Below are positions 24,098 through 32,685 of a stretch of 64,000 nucleotides of DNA, piece by piece (position 1 is the first letter of the stretch; each line of letters starts with the position of its first letter). Below the pieces are notes generated by a model. That model worked only from the letters and a program-made list of their open reading frames with translations. It was not told the origin of the DNA and did not search any database. Origin of the DNA: Pilimelia columellifera (GTDB taxonomy: Bacteria; Actinomycetota; Actinomycetes; Mycobacteriales; Micromonosporaceae). A program made the position numbers and the translations under genes. The DNA lies in assembly GCF_039532605.1 (NCBI RefSeq), contig NZ_BAAARY010000009.1, positions 62,001-126,000 of the forward strand, written 5' to 3'.

Positions 24098-25270
24098 GTG
24101 AGCGAACTGTCGGCGCGGTTGGCGCCCCACTACACGCGGTTCCGGGTCGCCGAACGGCTGCTGTTGACCGGCCACTCCCACCAGGCGTGGCCCGACGTGG
24201 CCCGGGAGGGCCAACTGGAGGCGTTCGACGACGCCGCCGAGGCCGTCGACGAGAAGTGGGCGCGCGCGAACGTCAAGGCTGACGCGGTCCGCGACGGGCT
24301 ACGGGCCCTGCTGGGCGAGCCCGACGCGACGATCGCGTTGGGCGTGAACACCCACGAGCTGGTGGTGCGTTTCCTGTCCGCGGTCGATCTGCCCGCGCGC
24401 CCGCGGGTGGTCACGTCGGACGCCGAATTCCACACCCTACGCCGTCAGCTGGACCGGCTGGCCGAAGTCGGCGTCGAGGTAGTTCCGGTGCCGGCGACGC
24501 CGGTGGAGACGCTGGCCGATCGGATGGCTCTGGAGATCACGGAGAACACTGCGGCGGCGCTGGTGTCGTCGGTGCTGTTCACCACGTCCCTCATCGTCCC
24601 CGGCCTGCCGGCGTTGGCGGCGGCGTGCCGCCGGCACGGCGCGGAGCTGCTGGTCGACGCCTACCACGCGCTCGGCGTCGTCCCGTTCGACCGGTCCGGA
24701 CTGGAGTCGGCCTGGGTGGTCGGCGGCGGGTACAAGTATCTCCAGCTCGGCGAGGGGAACTGCTTCCTGCGGCTGCCCCGGCACGCGCTGGAGCTGCGGC
24801 CGGTGGTGACGGGGTGGTTTGCCGAGTTCGGCGACCTGGCCACGCCGACCCGGCCCGGCGAGGTCCGGTACGCCGGCGGCGCAGCCCGGTTCGCCGGCTC
24901 CACCTACGACCCGACCAGCCACTACCGGGCGGCCCGGGTGTTCGACTTCTTCGCCGGTCAGGGGCTGACGCCGGCCACCCTGCGGGCGCAGTCGCTGCGG
25001 CAGGTGGGCCTGCTGGCCGAGCGGTTCGACGCGATCGAGGCTCCGCCGCAGCTCATCGACCGGGACCGCAGCCGGCCCCGGGAGGCGTTCGGCGGTTTCC
25101 TGTCCCTGCGCACCCCATACGCCGCCCAGCTCCAGGAGGCGCTGCGCGAGCGCGGGGTGCTCACCGACAGCCGCGGGCAGTGGCTGCGGTTCGGGCCGGC
25201 GCCGTACCTGTCCGATGAGCAGCTGGTGGCGGCGATGGACGCGCTGGCGGCGGCGCTGCCCACCGGCTGA
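24098..25270 (+). CDS. Kynureninase-like PLP-dependent enzyme (aminotransferase class V fold)
   Basis: 390 residues, fold type I PLP enzyme. TGHSHQAWPDVAREGQ near residue 25 and GVNTHELVVRFLSAV near 90 follow the kynureninase pattern. VDAYHALGVVPFD holds the PLP-pairing Asp, and GGGYKYLQLGEGNCFLRLP carries the Schiff-base Lys213. Kynureninase splits kynurenine or hydroxykynurenine to anthranilates plus alanine. No other tryptophan-degradation genes are nearby, so the substrate may differ; a desulfurase or lyase is possible. The GTG start is six bases after TAGGGT and there is no Shine-Dalgarno. It is divergent from the NUDIX gene and precedes fbiA. Confidence 0.8.
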   Translation: MSELSARLAPHYTRFRVAERLLLTGHSHQAWPDVAREGQLEAFDDAAEAVDEKWARANVKADAVRDGLRALLGEPDATIALGVNTHELVVRFLSAVDLPARPRVVTSDAEFHTLRRQLDRLAEVGVEVVPVPATPVETLADRMALEITENTAAALVSSVLFTTSLIVPGLPALAAACRRHGAELLVDAYHALGVVPFDRSGLESAWVVGGGYKYLQLGEGNCFLRLPRHALELRPVVTGWFAEFGDLATPTRPGEVRYAGGAARFAGSTYDPTSHYRAARVFDFFAGQGLTPATLRAQSLRQVGLLAERFDAIEAPPQLIDRDRSRPREAFGGFLSLRTPYAAQLQEALRERGVLTDSRGQWLRFGPAPYLSDEQLVAAMDALAAALPTG

Positions 25271-25352
25271 GCCCGGCCGTGAGGCGCCCTGGTCACCCGC
25301 CGGTGGCGACGCGGGTGGCAGGGTGTTACAGCGATGACGCAGGATGGCCCTC

Positions 25353-26315
25353 ATGCGGATCGTGGTGCTGACCGGCGGGGTGGGCGGGGCGAAGTTCCTG
25401 CGTGGAGTGCGGGCGTACGCCCGGGAACGCGGCGGCGAGGTGACCGCGGTCGTCAACGTCGGCGACGACACCGTCATGCACGGTCTGCGGATCTGCCCGG
25501 ACCTGGACAGCGTCATGTACACCCTCGGCGGCGGCGCGGACGCCGAGCGCGGCTGGGGCCGGCAGAACGAGACGTGGACGGTCAGCGAGGAGCTGAAGGC
25601 GTACGGGGCCGAGCCCAGCTGGTTCGGTCTCGGCGACCGGGACATCGCCACCCACCTGGTGCGCTCGACGATGCTGGGCGCCGGCTACCCGCTGTCGGCG
25701 GTGACCGAGGCCCTGTGTGCCCGCTGGTCGCCGGGGGTGCGACTGCTGCCGGCCACCGACGACCGGCTGGAGACGCATGTGGTCGTGGACTCCGAGGAGG
25801 GGCAGCGGGCGCTGCACTTCCAGGAATGGTGGGTGCGGCACCGGGGTCAGCTGCCGGCGCGGCGGTTCGTCTTCGTCGGGGCCGAGTCGGCGTCGCCCGG
25901 GCCGGGGGTTCTGGAGGCGCTGGCGGCGGCGGATGTCGTCCTGGTGGCGCCGAGCAACCCGGTGGTGAGTATCGCTCCGGTGCTGGCGGTGCCCGGGTTG
26001 CGCGAGGCTGTCGTCTCCGGGTCGGCGCCGGTGGTCGGGATCTCGCCGATCATCGGCGGGGCGCCGGTGCGCGGCATGGCGGACCGGTGCCTCGCGGCGC
26101 TGGACGTCGAGTGCTCGGCAGCGGGCGTGGCCGGCCTGTACGGCGGACGCGGCGCCGGCGGCCTGCTCGACGGTTGGCTGGTCGACGACGCGGACGCCGG
26201 CGTCGTCGCGACCGGGCTGCTGGTCCGGGAGGCGCCGTTGTGGATGACCGACGACGCGGCGACGACCGCGATCGTGCGGACGGCGATGGAGCTGGCCGGC
26301 GCGGTGGCCCGGTGA
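25353..26315 (+). CDS. fbiA: 2-phospho-L-lactate transferase-type F420 enzyme FbiA (CofD)
   Basis: 320 residues. It transfers the phospho(enol)pyruvate- or phospholactate-GDP side chain to FO to form (dehydro)F420-0. Signatures: VVLTGGVGGAKFLRGV at the N terminus, VVNVGDDTVMHGLRICPDL, PSNPVVSIAPVLAVPGLREA, and GISPIIGGAPVRGMADR near residue 240. I chose the ATG at 25353 because the family begins M-R-I-V-V-L-T-G-G; an in-frame ATG lies three codons earlier. Its stop overlaps the fbiB start (GTGA), so both are co-translated. The same fbiA-fbiB pair follows whiB2 in M. tuberculosis. Confidence 0.95.
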   Translation: MRIVVLTGGVGGAKFLRGVRAYARERGGEVTAVVNVGDDTVMHGLRICPDLDSVMYTLGGGADAERGWGRQNETWTVSEELKAYGAEPSWFGLGDRDIATHLVRSTMLGAGYPLSAVTEALCARWSPGVRLLPATDDRLETHVVVDSEEGQRALHFQEWWVRHRGQLPARRFVFVGAESASPGPGVLEALAAADVVLVAPSNPVVSIAPVLAVPGLREAVVSGSAPVVGISPIIGGAPVRGMADRCLAALDVECSAAGVAGLYGGRGAGGLLDGWLVDDADAGVVATGLLVREAPLWMTDDAATTAIVRTAMELAGAVAR

Positions 26316-27166
26316 CGGCGGGCCCGCTGGAGATCCGGCCGGTGCTGGGCATCGGCGAGGTGCGCGCCGGCGACGACCTCGCCGCACTGGTCACCGACGC
26401 GGCGCCGTGGCTACGCGACGGGGACATCCTGATCGTCACCAGCAAGATCGTGTCCAAGGCTGAGGGTCGGCTCGTGGACGTCCCGGCCGACGGCCCGGAG
26501 CGGGAGGCGGCCAGGGACGCCGCGCTGACCGCCGAGACCGCCGCGGTGGTCGCCACCCGCGGTCCGGTGCGGATCGTGCGGACCCGGCACGGCTTCGTCA
26601 TGAACGCCGCCGGCATCGACGCGTCCAACGTGGCGCCCGACCGGCTCGTGCTGCTGCCGGTCGACCCGGACGCGTCGGCGCGGCGCCTGCGGGCCCGGCT
26701 GAAGGAGCGCCACGGCCTCGCGGTTGCCGTCATCGTGTCGGACACCGCCGGTCGGGCCTGGCGGCTAGGTCAGACCGACCTGGCGCTCGGCTGCGCCGGC
26801 CTGGCGCCGCTACGCGACCACCGTGGCGAGCGGGACCCGTACGGCAACGAGCTACGGGTGACCCTGATCGCGGTCGCCGACGAGCTGGCGGCCGCCGCCG
26901 AACTGGTCAAGGGCAAGCGCGACGGGGTGCCGGTGGCTGTGGTGCGCGGCTACCGGCTGACCGGGCGGGAGCCGGACGGGCCCGGGGTCGCGGCGCTGCT
27001 GCGCCCGGCGGCCGACGACATGTTCGCTCTCGGTGTGGACGAGGCGTACGCGGCGGGTCAGGCCAGCGTCCTCGGCGACCCGGCCACGTCGCCGGGCTGC
27101 CGCTGCGACGCGGGCGGTTCGCCCGCGGGCGAGTGGGCCAGCCGGTCGGCCTCGACCAGCTCGTAG
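26312..27166 (+). CDS. fbiB: F420-0:gamma-glutamyl ligase, single-domain FbiB (CofE)
   Basis: 284 residues. It adds L-glutamates to F420-0 with GTP. CofE signatures: ILIVTSKIVSKAEGR, TRHGFVMNAAGIDASNV, and VSDTAGRAWRLGQTDLALGC near residue 140. Mycobacterial FbiB is about 450 residues because a C-terminal FMN-binding nitroreductase-like domain reduces dehydro-F420-0; here that domain is absent and the protein ends in an unrelated Ser/Gly-rich tail. The GTG overlaps the fbiA stop. The last 109 bases overlap, in antisense, the end of the PH-domain gene. Either an unlinked reductase does the second step or the precursor is already reduced. Confidence 0.93.
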   Translation: MTAGPLEIRPVLGIGEVRAGDDLAALVTDAAPWLRDGDILIVTSKIVSKAEGRLVDVPADGPEREAARDAALTAETAAVVATRGPVRIVRTRHGFVMNAAGIDASNVAPDRLVLLPVDPDASARRLRARLKERHGLAVAVIVSDTAGRAWRLGQTDLALGCAGLAPLRDHRGERDPYGNELRVTLIAVADELAAAAELVKGKRDGVPVAVVRGYRLTGREPDGPGVAALLRPAADDMFALGVDEAYAAGQASVLGDPATSPGCRCDAGGSPAGEWASRSASTSS

Positions 27167-27717
27167 AGCAGGGTCTGGACGCGTTCCACGCCCGGGACGT
27201 CCACCAGCACGATCTGGCCGCGCTCGCCAGCGGACTCGATGGTGAGCGTTCCGCAGCCGAGCAGGCGTTCGCTGAACCGTTGGGTCATGGCGTGGTCGTT
27301 GATCCGGGCCAGTGGGAGGTCCCGGCGGTCCCGGGCCAGAATGCCGCGCTGGACCAGCACCCGCTCGCTGGTGAGCACGTAGTGGGTGCTCCGCCAGCGC
27401 AGGTACGGCAGGACCGCGAAGCCGGCGAGGAGGACGGCGACCAGACTGGCGAGCAGCCAGCCGCTGAAGGTCCCGGTCGCGCCCTCCGGCAACGACATCA
27501 GCCCGACGACCAGCATCGTCAGCGAGCCGACCGTGACCAGCGCGGGGCGGATGAGGGCTTTCCAGTGTGGCCGCAGGCGCCGGGCCACCTGTTCGTCGGA
27601 GGTGAGCACATCCTCGGGAAACGCCACGACGACCTCCACCGGCTGGTCGGGCGCCCTCAGCGCGGACGCCGCCTGGCCTGACCGTAGTGCACCGGACGAC
27701 GACGGGACGGCCGGCAC
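27058..27717 (-). CDS. PH-domain (YdbS/bPH2-type) membrane protein
   Basis: 219 residues. A conserved cytoplasmic N-terminal stretch (VVAFPEDVLTSDEQVARRLR, then PHWKALIRPAL) precedes two membrane helices (residues about 55-100). A bacterial PH domain follows (THYVLTSERVLVQRGILAR, RINDHAMTQRFSERLLGCG, VDVPGVERVQTLLYELVE). The family is Rv3278c-like and sits beside birA in mycobacteria; function unknown. The start is uncertain: GTG 27717 gives 219 residues, and a GTG at 27639 would begin at the conserved part. The Gln/Pro-rich tail overlaps fbiB in antisense. Confidence 0.85.
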   Translation of the reverse strand: MPAVPSSSGALRSGQAASALRAPDQPVEVVVAFPEDVLTSDEQVARRLRPHWKALIRPALVTVGSLTMLVVGLMSLPEGATGTFSGWLLASLVAVLLAGFAVLPYLRWRSTHYVLTSERVLVQRGILARDRRDLPLARINDHAMTQRFSERLLGCGTLTIESAGERGQIVLVDVPGVERVQTLLYELVEADRLAHSPAGEPPASQRQPGDVAGSPRTLA

Positions 27718-27813
27718 GGCGGTCCGGCGCAGGTGACGCCCACCGCTGCGCTAGCGTCATCGACGTTGTTGGGTCCAGGCCGGGGCTGGTCCCCGAGAGC
27801 CGGAGAGGACGAC

Positions 27814-29181
27814 GTGCTCACAGCGCAGCGGCCAGCACAGTGGCAGCGCCGGGCCGACCGCGGCTGGCATCCGACCCGGATGGTCGTCGGCGGGTTCGCC
27901 GGCGCCGTCGTCGTCGGCACGGGTCTGCTGTCGTTGCCGTTGGCCACCGAGTCCGGACGGCAGGCGCACCTCGTCGATGCGTTGTTCACCGCCACCTCGG
28001 CGGTCTGCGTCACCGGCCTGGTCACGGTGGATACCGGCAGCTACTGGTCCTGGTTCGGCGAGGCGGTGATCCTGCTGCTCATCCAGGCCGGCGGGCTTGG
28101 GATCATGACGCTGGCGACGTTGTTCACAGTGTTGCTGTCGCAGCGGCTGGGGGTGCGGGCCAAGTTTCTGGCCCAGGCCGAGACGAAGGCCCTGGACCTG
28201 GCCGGACTACGCCGGCTGGTCCGCAACATCGTGCTGTTCAGCCTGGTCAGCGAGGCGGTGGCGGCGGCGGTGCTCACCGCCCGGCTGGCGCTGGCCTACG
28301 ACGAGCCGTTCGGGCAGGCCCTGTACCACGGCGTGTTCCACGCGATCTCGGCGTTCAACAACGCCGGCTTCTCTCCGTACCCGGACAACCTCATGCGGTT
28401 CGTCACCGACCCGCTGGTGAGCGTCACCGTCTGCGCGGCGATCATCATCGGCGGGCTCGGCTTCCCGGTGGTGTTCGAGCTGCTGCGCGAGTGGCGGAAG
28501 CCGCGCGGCTGGTCGGTGCTGACCCGGATCACGCTGGCCGTCACCGGGGCGCTGCTGGCCTTGGGCACGGTCGTCTTCACCCTCGTCGAGTGGGCGAACC
28601 CACGGACGTTCGGCGCCCTCGGGCCCGACGACCGGTGGCTGGCCGGGTTCTTCGCCTCGGCGCAGACCCGCACCGCCGGCTTCAACTCCGTCGACATCGG
28701 CGCCATGCGGCCGGAGTCGCTGCTGGCCAGTGACGTGCTCATGTTCATCGGCGGCGGCAGCGCCGGCACCGCCGGCGGCATCAAGGTGACGACGTTCGGC
28801 CTGCTGGCCCTGGTCATCTGGGCCGAGATGCGCGGCGACCAGCACGTCAACGTCGGCTACCGACGGGCGCCGACCGCCAACCACCGGCAGGCCCTGTCAG
28901 TGGCCCTGCTCGGCGTCGGCGCGGTGGTGGCGGCCACGTTCACCATGCTCAGCGTGACCCGGTTCGAACTGGACGTGGTGCTGTTCGAGGTGGTCTCGGC
29001 GTTCGGCACGGTGGGCCTGTCCACCGGGATCACCGCCAGGCTGCCCATCCCCGCGGACCTGGCGCTCGTGGCGCTGATGTTCCTCGGCCGGCTGGGCCCG
29101 CTGACGTTCGCGACGGCGCTCGCGCTGCGGGACCGGCGCCGCCGGTTCGCATACCCGGAGGAGAGGACGATCGTTGGCTGA
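27814..29181 (+). CDS. ktrB: TrkH/KtrB-type potassium uptake channel subunit
   Basis: 455-residue membrane protein with four M1-P-M2 repeats. The four filter glycines are recognisable in SAVCVTGLV, AFNNAGFSPY, TRTAGFNSVD and FGTVGLSTG, and a GGSAGTAGGIKVTTFG hinge lies before the third repeat ends. It imports K+ (with Na+ in Ktr systems) under control of a cytoplasmic RCK ring. I chose the GTG at 27814 because GGAGAGG lies just upstream; the frame extends 27 codons further without similarity. The next gene, the RCK subunit, overlaps by 8 bases. The pair is an addition relative to the mycobacterial PH-birA order. Confidence 0.93.
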   Translation: MLTAQRPAQWQRRADRGWHPTRMVVGGFAGAVVVGTGLLSLPLATESGRQAHLVDALFTATSAVCVTGLVTVDTGSYWSWFGEAVILLLIQAGGLGIMTLATLFTVLLSQRLGVRAKFLAQAETKALDLAGLRRLVRNIVLFSLVSEAVAAAVLTARLALAYDEPFGQALYHGVFHAISAFNNAGFSPYPDNLMRFVTDPLVSVTVCAAIIIGGLGFPVVFELLREWRKPRGWSVLTRITLAVTGALLALGTVVFTLVEWANPRTFGALGPDDRWLAGFFASAQTRTAGFNSVDIGAMRPESLLASDVLMFIGGGSAGTAGGIKVTTFGLLALVIWAEMRGDQHVNVGYRRAPTANHRQALSVALLGVGAVVAATFTMLSVTRFELDVVLFEVVSAFGTVGLSTGITARLPIPADLALVALMFLGRLGPLTFATALALRDRRRRFAYPEERTIVG

Positions 29182-29854
29182 CAGGCGGAACGAGCCGGTG
29201 GCGGTGATCGGCCTCGGCCGGTTCGGCGTCGCGCTGGCGTTGGAACTGGTCAAGCACGGGACCGAGGTCCTGGCCGTGGACAACGACCCGCAGGAGGCGC
29301 AGCGGCTGTCGGGGCAGCTGCCGCACGTGGTGGCCGCCGACGCGACGGACCTGGAGGCGCTGACCCAACTCGGCATCAACGAGTTCGGACGGGCGGTGGT
29401 GGCGATCGGCGCCGACATCGAGGCGAGCATCCTGGTGACCTCGATGCTGGCCGAGATCGGCGTGCCGGACATCTGGGCCAAGGCGCAGACCGCCCAGCAC
29501 GCCACGATCCTGGCCCGGGTCGGGGCGCACCACGTGGTCACCCCCGAGCACGACATGGGCGAACGGATCGCCCACCTGCTGTCGGGCCATCTGCTCGACT
29601 ACATCGAGGTGGACGACAACTACGCGATGGCCAAGACGTTCCCGCCGCATGACGTCGCGGGCGTGCCGCTGCGGGACTCGAAGGTGCGTAGCCGGTACGG
29701 GGTGACCGTGGTCGGGGTGAAGAGCCACGCGCCGCCGCCCGGTCAGCTCAGCGAGTTCACCCACGCCTCGGGCGACACCGTGCTCATGTCCGGGGACGTC
29801 ATCCTCGTGGTCGGCAAGGTGGCCGCAGTGGAGCGCTTCGCGGCCGCGGACTGA
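29174..29854 (+). CDS. ktrA: TrkA/KtrA-type potassium uptake regulatory subunit
   Basis: 226 residues. The RCK-N Rossmann fold shows VAVIGLGRFGVALALEL and the acidic VLAVDNDPQEA that reads NAD or ATP/ADP. The RCK-C domain (about 140-220) includes KVRSRYGVTVVGVKSH and ends GDVILVVGKVAAVERF. Such proteins form octameric rings that gate KtrB. The start is TTG at 29174, overlapping the ktrB stop by 8 bases, with GGAGGAGAGGA (29158-29168) a few bases upstream as ribosome site. It converges with birA. Confidence 0.93.
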   Translation: MADRRNEPVAVIGLGRFGVALALELVKHGTEVLAVDNDPQEAQRLSGQLPHVVAADATDLEALTQLGINEFGRAVVAIGADIEASILVTSMLAEIGVPDIWAKAQTAQHATILARVGAHHVVTPEHDMGERIAHLLSGHLLDYIEVDDNYAMAKTFPPHDVAGVPLRDSKVRSRYGVTVVGVKSHAPPPGQLSEFTHASGDTVLMSGDVILVVGKVAAVERFAAAD

Positions 29855-29876
29855 GCGCGTCAGCCGGTCGGGCGCG

Positions 29877-30776
29877 TCAGTCGGTGGCGGGGCGGACGTG
29901 GGTGACGTCCCCGGCTGCGACGGGGGTGATCCCGTCGTCGGTGGCGACGAGGAGGCGTCCGTCGCCGTCGACGCCGACGGCCAAGCCGGTGAGGTCCCCG
30001 GCTGCCGGCAACGTCACCCGGACCGTCGAGCCGATGGTCGAGCAGGCGCGTAGGTACGCCTCGCGGAGCCCGCTGGCTTCCGGGTCGCCGGCCGCGGCGC
30101 GCCAGCGGCCGTACCAGTCGGCGAACGAACGCAGGTAGGCCCGCAGGAGCGGGGCCCGGTCCGCGTCGGGGTGGCCGGCCAGCCGGAGCGAGGTGGCGGC
30201 GACGCCGGCGGGCAGCTCCTCGGCCCGGACGGTGACGTTGATCCCGACCCCGACGATGACGGCGCCCGCCTGGTCGGCGGTGGCGGCGGGCACCGCCTCG
30301 GCGAGGATGCCGGCGCACTTGGCCGGCCCGGTCGCAGTGTCCAGCAGCAGGTCGTTGGGCCACTTGAGCATTGGTTCCAGCGGGCTGACCCGGGTGATCG
30401 CGTCCACGAGGGCGACCCCGGCCAGCAGCGGCAGCCACCCGAACATGGCCGGGGGCGCCGGTGGCCAGGCACGGTCCGTCGCCGGCTGGGCGTCGGCGTG
30501 GCCGGGGCGTAGCAGCACGCTGAGGGCGAGCCCGGCGCGGGGCGGCGACTCCCAGGCCCGGTCGAGCCGGCCCCGGCCGGCGCTCTGGTGTTCGGCGACG
30601 ACGATGAGGCCCTCGGGGCGGCCGGCCCGCGCGGCGTCGGCGGCGTCGGCGTTGGTGGATCCGGTGCTGTCGCGCAGGTCGAGCTGGCGCCACATCCCGT
30701 CAGGGGTCAGTAGGGCCCGGCGCAGGGAGGCGCCGTGCAGCGGCGGGCGTTCCAGATCCGAGTAGGCGTCAGACAC
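29877..30776 (-). CDS. birA: Biotin-[acetyl-CoA carboxylase] ligase
   Basis: 299 residues. It attaches biotin to the carrier Lys of AccA3 encoded 7 kb away. Signatures: DSTGSTNADA for biotin binding, SAGRGRLDRAWESPP (the G-R-G-R-x loop), LKWPNDLLLDTATG, and CAGILAEAVPA. There is no N-terminal helix-turn-helix, so it is a pure ligase, not a repressor. The C-terminal small domain ends GITPVAAGDVTHVRPATD. The GTG start is preceded by TAGGCT and six bases, so it is probably leaderless. The birA-accD5 adjacency is the same as in mycobacteria. Confidence 0.94.
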   Translation of the reverse strand: MSDAYSDLERPPLHGASLRRALLTPDGMWRQLDLRDSTGSTNADAADAARAGRPEGLIVVAEHQSAGRGRLDRAWESPPRAGLALSVLLRPGHADAQPATDRAWPPAPPAMFGWLPLLAGVALVDAITRVSPLEPMLKWPNDLLLDTATGPAKCAGILAEAVPAATADQAGAVIVGVGINVTVRAEELPAGVAATSLRLAGHPDADRAPLLRAYLRSFADWYGRWRAAAGDPEASGLREAYLRACSTIGSTVRVTLPAAGDLTGLAVGVDGDGRLLVATDDGITPVAAGDVTHVRPATD

Positions 30777-30782
30777 CTGGCC

Positions 30783-30788
30783 AGCCTA
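30783..30788 (-). promoter_or_regulatory. Leaderless promoter -10 (TAGGCT)
   Basis: TAGGCT on the minus strand, six bases (GGCCAG) before the birA GTG at 30776. Confidence 0.5.
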
Positions 30789-30829
30789 TCGAGGTGGGTC
30801 GGCGCGGCCCGTCGGCGCGGGGCCGGTCT

Positions 30830-30988
30830 TCAGCCGCGGCGGTGCCGGCGGATGCGGCTGCCGGCGTAGGTTTCCAGGCGGGGCCGGCGGTCGGCGGACC
30901 GGGCGTGGACGAGGTCCTTGCGGAAGGCGAGCAGCGCGGTGAATCCACCGACCATCAACGCCGCCCCCAAAAGGGTCATACTTCCCAT
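30830..30988 (-). CDS. Small membrane protein, unknown
   Basis: 52 residues read from the ATG at 30988: MGSMTLLGAALMVGGFTALL starts a single hydrophobic helix, followed by AFRKDLVHAR and a very basic tail ending RIRRHRRG. A second ATG lies three codons in. Exactly six bases before the first ATG is AATTAT, the same geometry as the other leaderless starts nearby, and this DNA is AT-richer than its surroundings. The helix followed by positive charges predicts a cytoplasmic C terminus. I do not recognise it. It is divergent from accD5 and lies upstream of birA. Confidence 0.5.
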   Translation of the reverse strand: MGSMTLLGAALMVGGFTALLAFRKDLVHARSADRRPRLETYAGSRIRRHRRG

Positions 30989-31058
30989 ATGCACATAATT
31001 CGCCCATGACTACGCGGCTGGGGTAGACACGCCGACGAGCGACGCCGAGGTCCCTCGT

Positions 31059-31064
31059 TACGAT
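31059..31064 (+). promoter_or_regulatory. Leaderless promoter -10 (TACGAT)
   Basis: TACGAT followed by CCACCC and the accD5 GTG at 31071. There is no Shine-Dalgarno. Confidence 0.5.
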
Positions 31065-31070
31065 CCACCC

Positions 31071-32657
31071 GTGAGCGCGCAGACCCCGGGCATCGACATC
31101 CACACCACCGCCGGCAAGATCGCCGACCTGGAACACCGCATCGACGAGGCGGTGCACGCCGGCTCGGCCAGGGCGGTGGAGAAACAGCACGCCCGCGGAA
31201 AGAAGACCGCGCGCGAGCGGATCGACCTGCTACTGGACGAGGGATCGTTCGTCGAGCTGGACGAATTCGCCAGGCACCGATCGACCAACTTCGGCCTGGA
31301 CCGCACCCGCCCCTACGGCGACGGCGTCGTCACCGGCTACGGCGCCATCGACGGTCGGCAGGTGTGCGTCTTCGCCCAGGACTTCACCATCTTCGGCGGC
31401 TCCCTCGGCGAGGTCTTCGGCTCGAAGATCGTCAAGGTGATGGAGCTGGCGATGAAGACCGGCTGCCCGATCATCGGCATCAACGACTCCGGCGGCGCCC
31501 GCATCCAGGAGGGCGTGGTCTCCCTCGGCCTCTACGGCGACATCTTCTTCCGGAACGTGCGCGCCTCCGGCGTCATCCCGCAGATCTCGCTGATCATGGG
31601 CCCGTGTGCCGGCGGGGCGGTCTACTCCCCCGCCGTCACCGACTTCACCGTCATGGTCGACCAGACCTCGCACATGTTCATCACCGGCCCGGACGTCATC
31701 AAGACCGTCACCGGCGAGGACGTCGGCATGGAGGAGCTGGGCGGCGGCCGCGCCCACAACACCAAGAGCGGAAACGCCCACTACCTGGCCGCCGACGAAG
31801 AGGACGCCATCGAGTACGTCAAGGCCCTGCTGTCGTACCTGCCGGCGAACAACATGGACACCCCGCCGGCCTACGACAACCCCGCCGACCTGGCCGTCAG
31901 CGACGACGACCTGGCCCTGGACACCCTCATCCCCGACTCGGCCAACCAGCCCTACGACATGCACGCCGTCCTTGAGGGCGTGCTCGACGACGGCGGGTTC
32001 ACCGAGGTCCAGGCCCTGTACGCGCAGAACATCATCTGCGGGTTCGGCCGGGTCGAGGGCCGGCCGGTGGGCATCGTGGCCAACCAGCCGATGCGCTTCG
32101 CCGGGTGTCTGGACATCGCCGCCAGCGAGAAGGCGGCCCGGTTCGTGCGCACCTGCGACGCGTTCAACATCCCGGTGCTGACCTTCGTGGACGTCCCCGG
32201 CTTCCTGCCCGGCGCCGGCCAGGAGTGGGACGGCATCATCCGTCGCGGCGCCAAGCTCATCTACGCGTACGCCGAGGCCACCGTCCCCAAGGTCACCGTC
32301 ATCACCCGCAAGGCGTACGGCGGCGCCTACGACGTGATGGGCTCCAAGCACCTCGGCGCCGACCTCAACTTCGCCTGGCCGACCGCGCAGATCGCCGTGA
32401 TGGGCGCCCAGGGCGCGGTGAACATCCTCTACCGGGCCGAGCTGGCCGCCGCCGACGACCCGGACAAGCTCCGCGCGGAGAAGATCGCCGAGTACGAGGA
32501 CACCCTGGCCAACCCGTACGTCGCCGCCGAACGCGGCTACGTCGACGCGGTGATCGCGCCCTCGCAGACCCGCGTCCAGATCGTGCGGGCGCTGCGCACC
32601 CTGGCCAACAAGCGGGAGACGCTGCCGCCGAAGAAGCACGGCAACATCCCGCTCTAG
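31071..32657 (+). CDS. accD5: Acyl-CoA carboxylase carboxyltransferase (beta) subunit
   Basis: 528 residues, carboxyltransferase of the propionyl/acetyl-CoA carboxylase type. It moves CO2 from biotin on AccA3 to acyl-CoA, giving methylmalonyl- or malonyl-CoA. Two crotonase-like halves are visible: GVVTGYGAIDGRQVCVFAQD and IIGINDSGGARIQEGVVSL with the first oxyanion Gly pair, then FVDVPGFLPGAGQEWDGIIR and ITRKAYGGAYDVMGSKHLGA for the second. It starts at a GTG six bases after TACGAT. accE and accA3 lie downstream but are separated from it by a TerB-like gene and a kinase gene, unlike in M. tuberculosis. Confidence 0.95.
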   Translation: MSAQTPGIDIHTTAGKIADLEHRIDEAVHAGSARAVEKQHARGKKTARERIDLLLDEGSFVELDEFARHRSTNFGLDRTRPYGDGVVTGYGAIDGRQVCVFAQDFTIFGGSLGEVFGSKIVKVMELAMKTGCPIIGINDSGGARIQEGVVSLGLYGDIFFRNVRASGVIPQISLIMGPCAGGAVYSPAVTDFTVMVDQTSHMFITGPDVIKTVTGEDVGMEELGGGRAHNTKSGNAHYLAADEEDAIEYVKALLSYLPANNMDTPPAYDNPADLAVSDDDLALDTLIPDSANQPYDMHAVLEGVLDDGGFTEVQALYAQNIICGFGRVEGRPVGIVANQPMRFAGCLDIAASEKAARFVRTCDAFNIPVLTFVDVPGFLPGAGQEWDGIIRRGAKLIYAYAEATVPKVTVITRKAYGGAYDVMGSKHLGADLNFAWPTAQIAVMGAQGAVNILYRAELAAADDPDKLRAEKIAEYEDTLANPYVAAERGYVDAVIAPSQTRVQIVRALRTLANKRETLPPKKHGNIPL

Positions 32658-32685
32658 TCGCTCCGCCGCCGAAGGGACGCCCCCC

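Noticed and set aside
25334..26311. Reading fbiB as a 610-residue protein covering fbiA
   Set aside because: The upstream part is the wrong frame of fbiA. The GTG overlapping the fbiA stop begins exactly at the CofE domain.
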